Positions 38,438 through 46,973 of a DNA stretch of 64,000 nucleotides are shown here, piece by piece (position 1 is the stretch's first letter; each line of letters starts with the position of its first letter). This stretch comes from Corynebacterium simulans (GTDB lineage Bacteria; Actinomycetota; Actinomycetes; Mycobacteriales; Mycobacteriaceae): NCBI RefSeq assembly GCF_001586215.1, contig NZ_CP014634.1:2418001-2482000 (forward strand), given 5' to 3'. The position numbers and the translations under genes were made by a program. Under the pieces are notes generated by a model that saw nothing but the letters and a program-made list of their open reading frames with translations, was not told where the DNA came from and ran no database searches.

Positions 38438-39580
38438 ATGAAGCCGATCCCAGCTGTTCGCCAAGTTCGCCACGACATCAACGCCAAGCCTTTCATCGCA
38501 ATCTGGGAGGTGACGCGCGCGTGCCAGCTGGTGTGCCAGCATTGCCGCGCCGATGCGCAGCATGAGCCAGCGCCAGGGCAGCTGAGCACGCAGCAGGGCA
38601 AGGCGCTATTGGATTCCATCGCGAGCTATGAGAAGCCGCGTCCCATTGTGGTGCTCACAGGCGGCGATCCCTTTGAGCGTGGCGACCTCGAGGAGCTGAC
38701 GGAGTACGGCACCTCGCTGGGGCTAAACATCTCACTTTCGCCTTCGGTCACCCCGCGTCTTACTCGCGAGCGCCTCGAAGGCCTGCGTGCCGCGGGTGGC
38801 TCGGCATTGTCGCTTTCGCTCGACGGCGCGACGGCCAAGACCCACGATTATTTTCGCGGCTTTTCCGGCATCTTTGACCAGACCATCGAGATGGCAGAGG
38901 TGGTCACGGACGTGGGCTACCGCCTGCAGATCAATTCCACGATCACCAAGAACAACGTCTATGAGGCGCCGCAGCTGCTCAAGCGCGTCATCGACATGGG
39001 AGCAAAGCTGTGGAGCGTGTTCTTCCTGGTGCCAACTGGCCGTGGAACGGGTCTCGAGGCGCTGACTCCGCACGAGCGCGAGGACGCTATGCACTGGCTG
39101 CACGATGTTTCGAATCGCGTGGCAATCAAGACCACTGAGGGCCCGCAGTATCGCCGCATCGTGCTGGAGGCACAACAGGGCAAGGAATACGTTGGGGGAG
39201 AGCTCTACCGCTATCTCACCGAAGAGACCGAGCGGGTGCTCGGGCCTGCCGACGACGCGCATACCCGCCGCCCGCGCCCGCCCATGGCGATTAACGCAGG
39301 CTCTGGCTTCGTGTTCATCGACCACCTCGGCGACGTTTATCCCAACGGCTTCCTACCGATGCACTGCGGCAACGTCAAAGACACTCCGCTGCCCGAAATC
39401 TATGCCAATTCGCCTGTCTTTAAAAAGTTGCGCGACCCCGCCCAGTGGTCGGGCAAGTGCTCCGTGTGCGAATATGCCACCGTCTGCGGCGGTTCCCGCT
39501 CGACCGCGTTCGCAATGACGGGTGATCCGCTAGCTTCCGACCCGACGTGCGCATACGTGCCCGCGGCGTGGGTCAAATAG
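38438..39580 (+). CDS. Radical SAM/SPASM protein
   Basis: The 380-residue protein has the radical SAM cluster motif Cys29-X3-Cys33-X2-Cys36 (CQLVCQHC) and a C-terminal SPASM-type cysteine set (Cys310, Cys341, Cys344, Cys350, Cys371) for auxiliary iron-sulfur clusters. The VVLTGGDP motif is the SAM-binding GGE-like element. It resembles TIGR04053-type proteins and is related to AhbD/NirJ-like haem-modifying enzymes as well as peptide maturases. No precursor peptide is visible nearby. It lies alone between two terminators. ATG 38438 was chosen; a possible -10 TAAAGT is just upstream, so the transcript may be nearly leaderless. Confidence 0.9.
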   Translation: MKPIPAVRQVRHDINAKPFIAIWEVTRACQLVCQHCRADAQHEPAPGQLSTQQGKALLDSIASYEKPRPIVVLTGGDPFERGDLEELTEYGTSLGLNISLSPSVTPRLTRERLEGLRAAGGSALSLSLDGATAKTHDYFRGFSGIFDQTIEMAEVVTDVGYRLQINSTITKNNVYEAPQLLKRVIDMGAKLWSVFFLVPTGRGTGLEALTPHEREDAMHWLHDVSNRVAIKTTEGPQYRRIVLEAQQGKEYVGGELYRYLTEETERVLGPADDAHTRRPRPPMAINAGSGFVFIDHLGDVYPNGFLPMHCGNVKDTPLPEIYANSPVFKKLRDPAQWSGKCSVCEYATVCGGSRSTAFAMTGDPLASDPTCAYVPAAWVK

Positions 39581-39581
39581 C

Positions 39582-39617
39582 AGAAAGCGTGGTGCCAGAT
39601 GGCACCACGCTTTCTTT
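39582..39617. terminator. Bidirectional terminator
   Basis: A perfect 15-bp stem (39582-39596 with 39601-39615) closes a 4-base loop. It lies directly after the radical SAM stop and before the convergent acyltransferase stop, and has T-rich flanks on both strands. It can serve both genes. Confidence 0.9.
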
Positions 39618-39650
39618 GCTCTAGGGTGAGGAAATTAAGTAATCCGCGAC

Positions 39651-41921
39651 TTAGACTGCGTCGTTGTCGGTCAGATACGGGTAGGGGACCGGCTGGGCAT
39701 TGGAGGCCGTGGCATCGGCCGGTGCCGACGGCGTGGTCGGTGCGGTTGAGGTCGGCATGTTAGCAGGCGTCTTAGGCGGTGCCTGCTTTACTTTTTTGCC
39801 GGCCAGGAACGGCTCGATGGCCTCGCGCAGCATTGGCATTGCGGACTCCGCGAAGGCGTTGCTGATGTGGTGCATATCGCGGTAGACCATCGTGTTGCCG
39901 ATGACCACCGGGCAGTTGCCATTTTTGTCACAGAACCAGGAAGAGGTATCCAGCGACAGCATGTTGTCGTATTGGGACAGGATTTCCGCACCTGGATCGA
40001 CCGGCGCGTAGACCTTGTCGAAGGTCATGCCGCAGCCCTTCTCGTCCTCGGTGGCGACATAGCACTCGTCGAACTCGCGGCCCTTGCCAGCATCGTCAAA
40101 GCCCCACGGGTTATCGCGTAGGCCCAAGAATGGAATCTTGGCGTCTGCCAATTGCTTCCAGAACTCGGCGTAGCCTGCCGGGACGTAGTCTGGGCCTTCT
40201 CCCAGCGGGCCGGATGGGCGAGTGGTATTCGAGATGACCAGCGCCGGATCCGCATCCAGGATGCGCTCGGTGACCATCTCGCCCCACTCGTGACATTCAG
40301 GGGTAACGGTCAGGTCTTCACCAAGTTCAATCGGGCAACCCTGGCGCAGCATTGGGATGATCTTGAAGTGCATCTCACGGCCCAGGCGGTCCAAGCCGGA
40401 CATCCACTGTTCCGCGTGGGAGCCACCGACGACGTAGACCTCGGTCTTTGACTCACGGTCACCCCACTCACACGGAGTGCCGTCGCGGCGGGCATCCGGC
40501 AGGTAATCCGCCGGCATGTCCTGCCCAATAAAGCAATAGGCCACTGCGGTTGGCGGCATGAGGCCGCCAACGAGGATCGGGTCCGGCTTGTACTCTACGT
40601 CCTTCGGCACCGGCTTATTTAGTGCGAGGGCCGTGGCACCTGGGTAGAGCTTCGGGTCGAGGTTCTCCGCATTCTCGGAGTAGATGGTGTTCATCCACAG
40701 CGGCTGAATGGCAAGCAAACCGACAACGCAGGCGCCCACGACGACGCCGCCTACCGCTCGGAACGCGCCAACGCGCTGCTTCATGGAGGCAATGGCGCTA
40801 TTGACCGGCATATCGTCCGCCGTCGGGCGCTTGCGGGCCTGGCGCAGGGGCTTCTCCAAGAAGCGGTGGGTAAGATCTGCCAGCACTAGGGAGATGGCGA
40901 TGATAATGATGCCCAGCCACCATGGAGGGGTCTCCAGCTCGAGGGCCTTGGTGGACAAAATCAGAAGCGGCCAGTGCCAGAGATAGAGCGGGTAGGCGAC
41001 GTCGCCAAGCCAGCGCGCCTTCTTTGAAGCCATGTGGCGGGAGATGGAACCGCCGCCGCCCAAGATGATGAGCACCGCACCACCCAACGGCAGCAGGGAG
41101 AGCGGGCCTGGGTAAGCCGTGGTTTCAGCGATGATAGCGCCGGTAAACGCTAGGCACACCAGGCCGAGGCCGGTAAACAGGTTGGAAAAACGGCTAGAAA
41201 TATTCCACTTCGTACCGTAAATAGCCAGAACCGCACCCAGGGTCAGCTCCCATGCGCGCGACCACGTGGAGTAGTAGTTAGCGGCCGTGCCGTAGAGGCC
41301 ATCGCGGGAAGCATAGGCAAAGGACGCGATGGTAACGACGATGAGGATAGGGCCGGCAATCTGGTTGACGGTGGGGAAGCGCACCTGCTTGAGGCGCTTC
41401 GGGTCCGGTGCCGGGCGCAGCTTCATGATGGCTGCCAGAATCAGCGCAAAGGCGATGCCCATGATGTAGAACTGACCCTGTACAGCCATGGACCACATGT
41501 GCTGCAGAGGGGAGGTGCTAGCAGAAGCTGCGGTGTAGTCCGCGTTTTGGCGGGCTAGCTCCCAGTTCTGGAAATACAGCATCGTGGCCGTGATTTGCTG
41601 GGCGAGCTCTGTGCGCATCAGTTCCGGAGTAAAAATGCGAACCAAGATATAGGTGACGCCGATGACCAATACGAGGCTGGGAACGAGGCGTCGCAAAGTG
41701 CGCCAGATTGGCCACCATGGATTCAAAGAAGCATTAGGCTTGGCCGCGTAACGCAGCTGGGAGCCTAAGAAGAAGTAGCCCGAAAGCAAAAGGAACACGT
41801 CCACGCCGCCCGAAACTCGGCCGACGAAGACGTGATAAATGACCACGAGTGCGATGGCGATGCCGCGCAGACCATCGAGGTCATAGCGGTAACGGAAGCT
41901 GCGTGGTGAATTTTCAGTCAT
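39651..41921 (-). CDS. Acyltransferase-3 membrane protein with SGNH domain
   Basis: The 756-residue protein has an N-terminal acyltransferase-3 domain of about ten helices (start RYDLDGLRGIAIALVVIYH with the catalytic-type His), then one more helix. An extracellular SGNH-like domain fills about residues 470-700. Such proteins O-acetylate or O-acylate cell-envelope glycans or lipids. The SGNH block I reads GGSHAEQW rather than the usual GDSH, while the DMHHIS block is kept. The tail is rich in Pro, Thr and Ala. It lies between ffh/radical SAM and rpsP. Its target is unknown. Confidence 0.88.
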   Translation of the reverse strand: MTENSPRSFRYRYDLDGLRGIAIALVVIYHVFVGRVSGGVDVFLLLSGYFFLGSQLRYAAKPNASLNPWWPIWRTLRRLVPSLVLVIGVTYILVRIFTPELMRTELAQQITATMLYFQNWELARQNADYTAASASTSPLQHMWSMAVQGQFYIMGIAFALILAAIMKLRPAPDPKRLKQVRFPTVNQIAGPILIVVTIASFAYASRDGLYGTAANYYSTWSRAWELTLGAVLAIYGTKWNISSRFSNLFTGLGLVCLAFTGAIIAETTAYPGPLSLLPLGGAVLIILGGGGSISRHMASKKARWLGDVAYPLYLWHWPLLILSTKALELETPPWWLGIIIIAISLVLADLTHRFLEKPLRQARKRPTADDMPVNSAIASMKQRVGAFRAVGGVVVGACVVGLLAIQPLWMNTIYSENAENLDPKLYPGATALALNKPVPKDVEYKPDPILVGGLMPPTAVAYCFIGQDMPADYLPDARRDGTPCEWGDRESKTEVYVVGGSHAEQWMSGLDRLGREMHFKIIPMLRQGCPIELGEDLTVTPECHEWGEMVTERILDADPALVISNTTRPSGPLGEGPDYVPAGYAEFWKQLADAKIPFLGLRDNPWGFDDAGKGREFDECYVATEDEKGCGMTFDKVYAPVDPGAEILSQYDNMLSLDTSSWFCDKNGNCPVVIGNTMVYRDMHHISNAFAESAMPMLREAIEPFLAGKKVKQAPPKTPANMPTSTAPTTPSAPADATASNAQPVPYPYLTDNDAV

Positions 41922-42378
41922 AATTTCTCTCAGCAGGCCAATTAAGGCATACGTCTGTCCCCTAAAAGGTTTTGCCTCAAGGGGAAGTGTTTGGAAGTAA
42001 ATAAGGGCAAACTGGCCTGAAAGGTGTCTAGGTTAGCGTCAAATAGGGTACTCTCTCGGGCCGCGCTGTTCATAACGCCACGGGCAATGCCGCCGAAGAT
42101 TGCATAAAAGTCCTAGGAAAAGTGCCACCAGAGTTCTCCGTGGGAGGATTTCCGTTTTGGGGCGTCTGCCGCTAATATAGTCGGGGTTGTCTATAGGTAG
42201 TTGGTTCTATAGATGGACGACACTAGATAGACAACACTGCAAACTTAACATTCTGCGTAACGCCGTATACCGCCTACGGACGGCCGGCACGTCACGCGCA
42301 GGGTAAATTCAAGAGCTGAACCGGCGTGGTTTGAATCCACGCGTCTGAACTGCTCGGTGACTAGAAAAGGAGCCAATC
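41922..42378. promoter_or_regulatory. 457-base intergenic region upstream of rpsP and the acyltransferase
   Basis: No gene is supported here. It must hold divergent promoters for the acyltransferase (minus) and rpsP (plus). GTTGTCTAT (42186-42194) and ATAGACAAC (42227-42235) form a perfect 9-bp inverted repeat enclosing two CTATAG motifs (42191-42196 and 42207-42212). A -10-like TAATAT lies near 42172. A hairpin GCGTGG/CCACGC with a 7-base loop (42324-42342) sits in the presumed rpsP leader, 36 bases before its start, and could give autoregulation. It is the longest gene-free stretch in the window. Confidence 0.55.
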
Positions 42379-42885
42379 ATGGCTGTCAAGATCAAGCTGC
42401 AGCGTATGGGTAAGATCCGCAACGCTGAGTACCGCGTCATCATCGCTGATGCACGCACCCGCCGTTCCGGCAAGGCTATCGAGAACATCGGCATCTACCA
42501 GCCGAAGCAGGAGCCTTCCCTCATCCAGATCGATTCCGAGCGCGCACAGTACTGGCTGGGCGTCGGCGCACAGCCGACCGAGCCGGTTCTCGCACTGCTG
42601 AAGGTTACCGGTGACTGGCAGAAGTTCAAGGGCCTGCCAGGTGCTGAGGGCACCCTGAAGGTTGCTGAGGAGAAGCCTTCCAAGCTGGAGCTGTTCAACG
42701 CTGCACTGGCTGAGGCCAACAACGGCCCGACCATCGAGGCTATTACCGAAAAGAAGAAGAAGGCCAAGGAAGAGGCAGAGGCTAAGGCTGCTGCTGAGAA
42801 GGCTGCAGAAGAAGCTGCTGCCGCTGAGGCTGCCGCTGCAGAGTCCGAGGAGTCCGCTGAGGCTTCTGAGGAGTCCGCAGAGTAA
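42379..42885 (+). CDS. rpsP: 30S ribosomal protein S16 with long acidic tail
   Basis: The first 85 residues are a normal S16 ([20 protein letters not shown]), which binds 16S rRNA in the small subunit. After about residue 115 comes a tail of some 50 residues of Lys, Ala, Glu and Ser ([20 protein letters not shown], then [13 protein letters not shown]). This makes 168 residues against about 80-90 in many bacteria; corynebacterial S16 proteins are known to be extended. AAAAGGAG precedes the ATG. Expression is probably high. Confidence 0.97.
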   Translation: MAVKIKLQRMGKIRNAEYRVIIADARTRRSGKAIENIGIYQPKQEPSLIQIDSERAQYWLGVGAQPTEPVLALLKVTGDWQKFKGLPGAEGTLKVAEEKPSKLELFNAALAEANNGPTIEAITEKKKKAKEEAEAKAAAEKAAEEAAAAEAAAAESEESAEASEESAE

Positions 42886-42936
42886 TCTCGCCGCGCTTTT
42901 GCGTAACTAGATCTTCTAATCAGATCTTCTAAAAGG

Positions 42937-42981
42937 GCGCCTGTTACCTCCCGTAAAGGGGAACGGTAACAGGCGCTTTTT
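42937..42981. terminator. Bidirectional terminator between rpsP and tetR
   Basis: A perfect 12-bp stem GCGCCTGTTACC/GGTAACAGGCGC (42937-42948 and 42965-42976) is followed on the plus strand by TTTTT and on the minus strand by TTTT. Just before it is a direct repeat AGATCTTCTAA at 42909-42919 and 42922-42932. Confidence 0.85.
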
Positions 42982-42982
42982 G

Positions 42983-43699
42983 CTATTGCGCTTCCGGTCG
43001 CACGCTGCCTGGGTAGTTACGATAAGGATTTTCCGGATTCTTAAAATCGGTGCCGCGGATGGAGGCGGCGAAGACGGATTTGGCGATGTCGAGCTTCATT
43101 TGCTCCGGTAGTGCGCTGAGGTGACCGCTGGTGGCGAGTACCGAAAAGCCGTGCACCGTGGCCCAAGCAGCAAGCGCGTTGACGGGAAAGTGCGTGTAAT
43201 CCGCTGTGCCATCGGTGTCTATCGCGTGCTTGGCCAGTAGGTGATAGAAGCGGTGCAGCGTAGACGAGTGGCCGTCGGAAGCACCCATGTCTAGATCGTC
43301 GTTGAATGCCCGCGGGTAATTAAAGCCGCGTCCAGACAAGATGCATTGGAAGAAGCCGTTTTCGTCCAAAGCGAAGCGGAGATAAGCCATTGCGGCGTGC
43401 ATGAGCTGCTCGACGTGAATGGGGCCTGGATTTTCTTCCTGCGCGGCGAAGTCCTCGGCCTCGATCAGCGCTGCGTCGAGGCGCTTGAGGAGCTCATCAA
43501 TCGAGGCGTCGGCAACCGCGCGTAGCAGTTCCTCCTGATCCGTGAAGTGGCGGTACGCCGAGGTGGGGGACACGCCAATGGTGCGCGTGACTGCACGAAT
43601 GCTCACCGCGTCAGGCCCATGCTTTCGGCCGAGCTCTACTGCTACACGCAACATCTCCGCGCGCAGATTTCCGTGATGATATGGCTTGGAGGTACTCAT
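42983..43699 (-). CDS. TetR-family transcriptional regulator
   Basis: The 238-residue repressor has an N-terminal TetR helix-turn-helix (about residues 15-60: AVSIRAVTRTIGVSPTSAYRHF, then DQEELLRAVAD) and a C-terminal ligand-binding domain of the WHG type. Its ATG overlaps the stop of the cupin gene, so the two form an operon. It probably controls its own operon through the palindrome at 44216-44237 upstream of the cupin gene. The inducer is unknown. Confidence 0.92.
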   Translation of the reverse strand: MSTSKPYHHGNLRAEMLRVAVELGRKHGPDAVSIRAVTRTIGVSPTSAYRHFTDQEELLRAVADASIDELLKRLDAALIEAEDFAAQEENPGPIHVEQLMHAAMAYLRFALDENGFFQCILSGRGFNYPRAFNDDLDMGASDGHSSTLHRFYHLLAKHAIDTDGTADYTHFPVNALAAWATVHGFSVLATSGHLSALPEQMKLDIAKSVFAASIRGTDFKNPENPYRNYPGSVRPEAQ

Positions 43700-44148
43700 G
43701 ATTTGGCTATGCTATCACCGTCGTAAGTGCTAGCTATTGTTTCTCCTGTCAACATTGTGAGCAGCATAATTGCCGGTGAATCGCCGTCAGATTCCACTGC
43801 GTCAACCCTGTGTGGAACATAGGCGGGAAGGTGGATGATCTGGCCTGGCCGGAGGAGAACTTCTTTGCCTTCACACGTAAAAAAGACTTCTCCGCGCAAC
43901 GTTTGAACGGTAATCGGATGCGCAGCCTTGTGGTCTGGCAAACTTTGGCTCGCGTTAAAGGTGAATAGGATGAGGTTGCCGCCATCGGCGCTCAACACGC
44001 GTTTGACGGCCGGGCGTGGGCGCTGCGCGTTCGGCTTCGGCGCCTCCGCCAGGAGGTCCAGGTTAAGCATTTTCTCGCCGTGATGGCTGGCATTACCGAA
44101 GGTGGTTACGTTATTGATTGGAAGCTCTGCCACGGGCTTGTCCGTCAT
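43696..44148 (-). CDS. Cupin domain protein
   Basis: The 150-residue protein is a small single-domain cupin. The two cupin motifs are visible: DHKAAHPITVQTLRGEVFF around residues 72-90, and PGQIIHLPAYVPHRVDAV around 101-118. Metal-binding histidines are plausible in both. It is translated ahead of and coupled to the TetR gene. Such cupins can be sensors or small-molecule dioxygenase-like enzymes; no substrate can be assigned. Confidence 0.88.
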   Translation of the reverse strand: MTDKPVAELPINNVTTFGNASHHGEKMLNLDLLAEAPKPNAQRPRPAVKRVLSADGGNLILFTFNASQSLPDHKAAHPITVQTLRGEVFFTCEGKEVLLRPGQIIHLPAYVPHRVDAVESDGDSPAIMLLTMLTGETIASTYDGDSIAKS

Positions 44149-44215
44149 GGGCTTCTCCTTTATCTAAAGGCGATGGTTTTATTCTCAACGTTACCCAAAA
44201 ACATCAGATTTAATA

Positions 44216-44237
44216 AGGCTCGAGCCGTATAAAATAT
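44216..44237. promoter_or_regulatory. Palindromic operator candidate and -10 box upstream of cupin and rimM
   Basis: GGCTCGAGCC (44217-44226) is a perfect 10-bp palindrome and extends outward with 9 of 11 matching positions per arm (TAATAAGGCTC/GAGCCGTATAA, about 44211-44232). A -10-like TATAAAAT overlaps the right flank for rimM. It is in the divergent space between the cupin-tetR operon and rimM, so it is a good candidate TetR site. Confidence 0.5.
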
Positions 44238-44279
44238 TGTAGTTCGTGCCGTCAGTTGGAAGCGATTAAAGTTGGGCAA

Positions 44280-44780
44280 ATGGAACTAATGATCGGCCGT
44301 GTCATCAAATCGCACGGAATCAAAGGCGAGCTGAGCGTCGAAGCCACCACCGACGAGCCCGAAATCCGCTTCGCGGTGGGTGAGGTACTCCATGGCCGCC
44401 AGGGAAAGAAGGAACACGATCTCACCATCAAGGCAGTGCGTGCGCACAAGGGCCGCTTGCTCATTACCTTCGAGGAAGTAAAAGACCGAACCGCAGCCGA
44501 TAGCCTGCGCGGCACCCAATTTTTTGCGCCGCCATTGGATAACCCAGACGACGAAGGTTTCTACGACCACGAGCTCGAGGGTCTGCGCGTCATCCACGAG
44601 GGGGCCGACATCGGTGAGGTTACCGGCGTCACCCACGGCCCGGTGCAGTCCTTGTTGTCGGTCAGCCTAGAAAACGGCAAGAAAGCGTTGATTCCTTTCG
44701 TTGAGGAGATTGTCCCCGAGGTCGATCTTGAGGAAGGTACCTGCACGATTACGCCACCGGAAGGATTGCTAGAGCTGTGA
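44280..44780 (+). CDS. rimM: Ribosome maturation factor RimM
   Basis: RimM binds S19 and helps mature the 30S head. The 166-residue protein shows the N-terminal domain ([19 protein letters not shown]) and the C-terminal PRC-barrel part ([19 protein letters not shown]). ATG 44280 is chosen by family fit; a TTG at 44256 is in frame. The stop overlaps the trmD GTG as GTGA. Confidence 0.94.
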   Translation: MELMIGRVIKSHGIKGELSVEATTDEPEIRFAVGEVLHGRQGKKEHDLTIKAVRAHKGRLLITFEEVKDRTAADSLRGTQFFAPPLDNPDDEGFYDHELEGLRVIHEGADIGEVTGVTHGPVQSLLSVSLENGKKALIPFVEEIVPEVDLEEGTCTITPPEGLLEL

Positions 44781-45655
44781 GGCTAGACGTCGTCACAATT
44801 TTCCCTGAATACCTAGACCCGCTGCGCCATGCTCTGCTGGGTAAGGCCATCGAACAAGGCAAGCTTTCGGTGGGCGTGCACGATCTGCGCGGCTGGGCCA
44901 CCGATACACATAAGTCGGTGGATGATTCGCCCTTCGGCGGCGGTCCCGGCATGGTGATGAAGCCGGAGGTCTGGGGCCCTGCGCTTGACGACGTCGCCAG
45001 TGGCGCCGCGCACACCACGGACTTGGAATCCTCGCTCCCGCACCTGAACAAGCCGCGCCACGACGACGTCGAGGGCGTCGAAGCGAAAGCCTATGCACGT
45101 CCAGCGGGCGCATCCGCCGGCGCGAATGAGGCTGCGGAGGACGAGTCCTTGCCGCTGCTTATCGTCCCGACGCCTGCCGGAAAACCTTTCACGCAGGCAG
45201 ACGCCCAAGAGTGGTCCAATGAGGAACACATCGTCTTTGCCTGCGGCCGCTACGAGGGCATCGACCAGCGCGTCATTGACGATGCAGCGCAGCGCTACCG
45301 CGTACGCGAGGTCTCCATCGGCGACTACGTGTTGATCGGCGGGGAAGTGGCGGTGCTCGTCATGGCCGAGGCTATCGTGCGCCTAATCCCAGGAGTGCTG
45401 GGCAACCGCCGCTCGCATGAGGAGGACTCCTTCTCTGATGGGCTGCTCGAAGGGCCGAGCTACACCAAGCCACGCGAGTGGCGTGGGCTGGCCGTGCCTG
45501 AGGTGCTGACCTCTGGAAATCACGCGCTCGTGGATAAGTGGCGCCGCGAGCAATCACTGCGCCGCACCTTTGAACGCCGCCCCGAGCTATTGGACGGCGT
45601 GGAGCTCGATAAAGCCGACCGCAAGTACTTGGAGCAGCTACGCAATGGAAGTTAG
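44777..45655 (+). CDS. trmD: tRNA (guanine-N1)-methyltransferase
   Basis: TrmD makes m1G37 in tRNAs and uses a SPOUT knot to bind SAM. The N-terminus [15 protein letters not shown] and the knot [21 protein letters not shown] are clear, as is [11 protein letters not shown]. The 292-residue length exceeds the E. coli enzyme (255) because of a roughly 40-residue insert rich in Ala, Glu and Asp around residues 75-120. The GTG start overlaps the rimM stop. Confidence 0.95.
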   Translation: MRLDVVTIFPEYLDPLRHALLGKAIEQGKLSVGVHDLRGWATDTHKSVDDSPFGGGPGMVMKPEVWGPALDDVASGAAHTTDLESSLPHLNKPRHDDVEGVEAKAYARPAGASAGANEAAEDESLPLLIVPTPAGKPFTQADAQEWSNEEHIVFACGRYEGIDQRVIDDAAQRYRVREVSIGDYVLIGGEVAVLVMAEAIVRLIPGVLGNRRSHEEDSFSDGLLEGPSYTKPREWRGLAVPEVLTSGNHALVDKWRREQSLRRTFERRPELLDGVELDKADRKYLEQLRNGS

Positions 45656-46007
45656 TACCGATCTATCTATTTTGATGACGGAAAAAGAATGGAATGACAT
45701 TCTGACCCACATGCCGCAGAAGCTGGCAGAAGGTGGCTATGAGCCTGCGAATATCAGCGCGGAGGTCATCTCCTTTACCTGCGAGCCGGACAACATCTTG
45801 GTCAACGAGTACATGTCCAAGCATGGCAGCGCACCAGTAGGCGAGAGCGTGTGGCGCGTCATCGTCAACGGCAGCTCTGACCTGCCCTTGCATAAGGTCA
45901 CCACGGCGGTGGTGGACTGTTTGCCGCCGCACACGCTGTGGTACGGCACCTCCGAGATCGGTCACACCGAGTTCGGGTTGGGCACCGCCTGCGCGTGGCA
46001 ACCATAA
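45645..46007 (+). CDS. Conserved hypothetical protein after trmD
   Basis: The 120-residue soluble protein overlaps the end of trmD by 11 bases and has a GGAG site at a proper distance, which supports translation from ATG 45645. It has mixed alpha/beta character ([23 protein letters not shown], then [17 protein letters not shown]) with no membrane segment. I do not recognise the family. The overlap suggests expression together with rimM-trmD. Confidence 0.75.
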   Translation: MEVSTDLSILMTEKEWNDILTHMPQKLAEGGYEPANISAEVISFTCEPDNILVNEYMSKHGSAPVGESVWRVIVNGSSDLPLHKVTTAVVDCLPPHTLWYGTSEIGHTEFGLGTACAWQP

Positions 46008-46209
46008 ATCTTTAGGTAGTAACTTCGGCGACGAAAATGGGGAACCTCGCCCTTTGATTAGTTGCTGCAGAATCATCTTGTGAGCTGCGGAAAGAGGAAT
46101 GTTCCCCGGATTCAATCGTCGTTGGTAGCGCCCGTCTTAGCATGAGGTCATCAACAGGAAGTCTCCTTACTTCCTTCTCTCTTTACTCGATACAAGGCAG
46201 GTGCACCGC

Positions 46210-46791
46210 ATGTCCATCCCCAATACTTTCCCTCCGGCCAACAACGTCGCTGGTTTCACCGATCCGGCAGATAACTACGTGGCACCCACAGAGCAGCGCG
46301 GCGGGATATCAACCGGCTTGACGGTGGCTATTACGGCCATCGTTGGTCTTTGCTTGGCTGCAATCGTGGCGGGCGTCATGGCGTTCATGGGCAAAAGTGG
46401 CGGCTCTGATGATGCTGCTGCTGGTGCGGCCTCCCCAGTACTCGTCTCCCCTGCACAGGAGGCCGCCCCAGTAACTGTCACTGAGCAGCGCCCGGCCACC
46501 GTGACCGCGCAGGCGCCAGAACCCGTCGTACCCGTTGAGCGCGTTGCACAAGCTCCGTCCTACTCCTCTGGATACTCCAGCTATCGAGCGCTCACTGGCA
46601 ACACCTCGCAAAGCTTTGCAGCAAATGTTTATTCATCCTTTGTAAGCAACTACGCCGCGACCGGCTCCCCGAACGCAACGCTGAAGGTTTATTCTCCGGC
46701 TACCGGCGGCAACTACGACATGTACTGCTCCGGCACGTCCTCCTCTGTCCGCTGTTCTGGAGGCGACAACGCAGCAGTTCTCATCTACTAG
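46210..46791 (+). CDS. Hypothetical single-pass membrane-anchored exported protein
   Basis: The 193-residue protein has a polar N-terminal cytoplasmic part, one transmembrane helix at about residues 35-62 (LTVAITAIVGLCLAAIVAGV), then an Ala/Pro/Val-rich linker and a small C-terminal domain with two cysteines (MYCSGTSSSVRCSGG) that probably form a disulfide. This is a type II membrane protein with an extracytoplasmic domain. The 202-base gap before it holds GGGGAAC/GTTCCCC arms about 60 bases apart and no gene. ATG 46210 was chosen over GTG 46201 because AAGGCAGG fits it. Confidence 0.75.
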   Translation: MSIPNTFPPANNVAGFTDPADNYVAPTEQRGGISTGLTVAITAIVGLCLAAIVAGVMAFMGKSGGSDDAAAGAASPVLVSPAQEAAPVTVTEQRPATVTAQAPEPVVPVERVAQAPSYSSGYSSYRALTGNTSQSFAANVYSSFVSNYAATGSPNATLKVYSPATGGNYDMYCSGTSSSVRCSGGDNAAVLIY

Positions 46792-46834
46792 CACTCTGCC
46801 AGCACGCCAAAGCGCTTTCGCTTCCTGAACGAGT

Positions 46835-46862
46835 CGCCCCGACACGAATGTGTTGGGGCGTT
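46835..46862 (+). terminator. Terminator hairpin before tex
   Basis: An 11-bp stem CGCCCCGACAC/GTGTTGGGGCG with two G-T pairs and a GAAT loop lies about 45 bases after the preceding stop. Only a short T tract follows, so strength is uncertain. Confidence 0.65.
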
Positions 46863-46973
46863 ACTGCGTGAGGGGAAGCAATTGAGGAGTTGGAGCGCTC
46901 ATCGCTGGGATGAAAGGGCGGTGCGGTACCTTTGTTGAGTCCAGAAAATCAGCCACAAAGGTGAGGATTTCTT

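Noticed and set aside
42186..42235. AmtR operator before rpsP
   Set aside because: CTAT and ATAG occur, but with 14 bases or more between them rather than 6.
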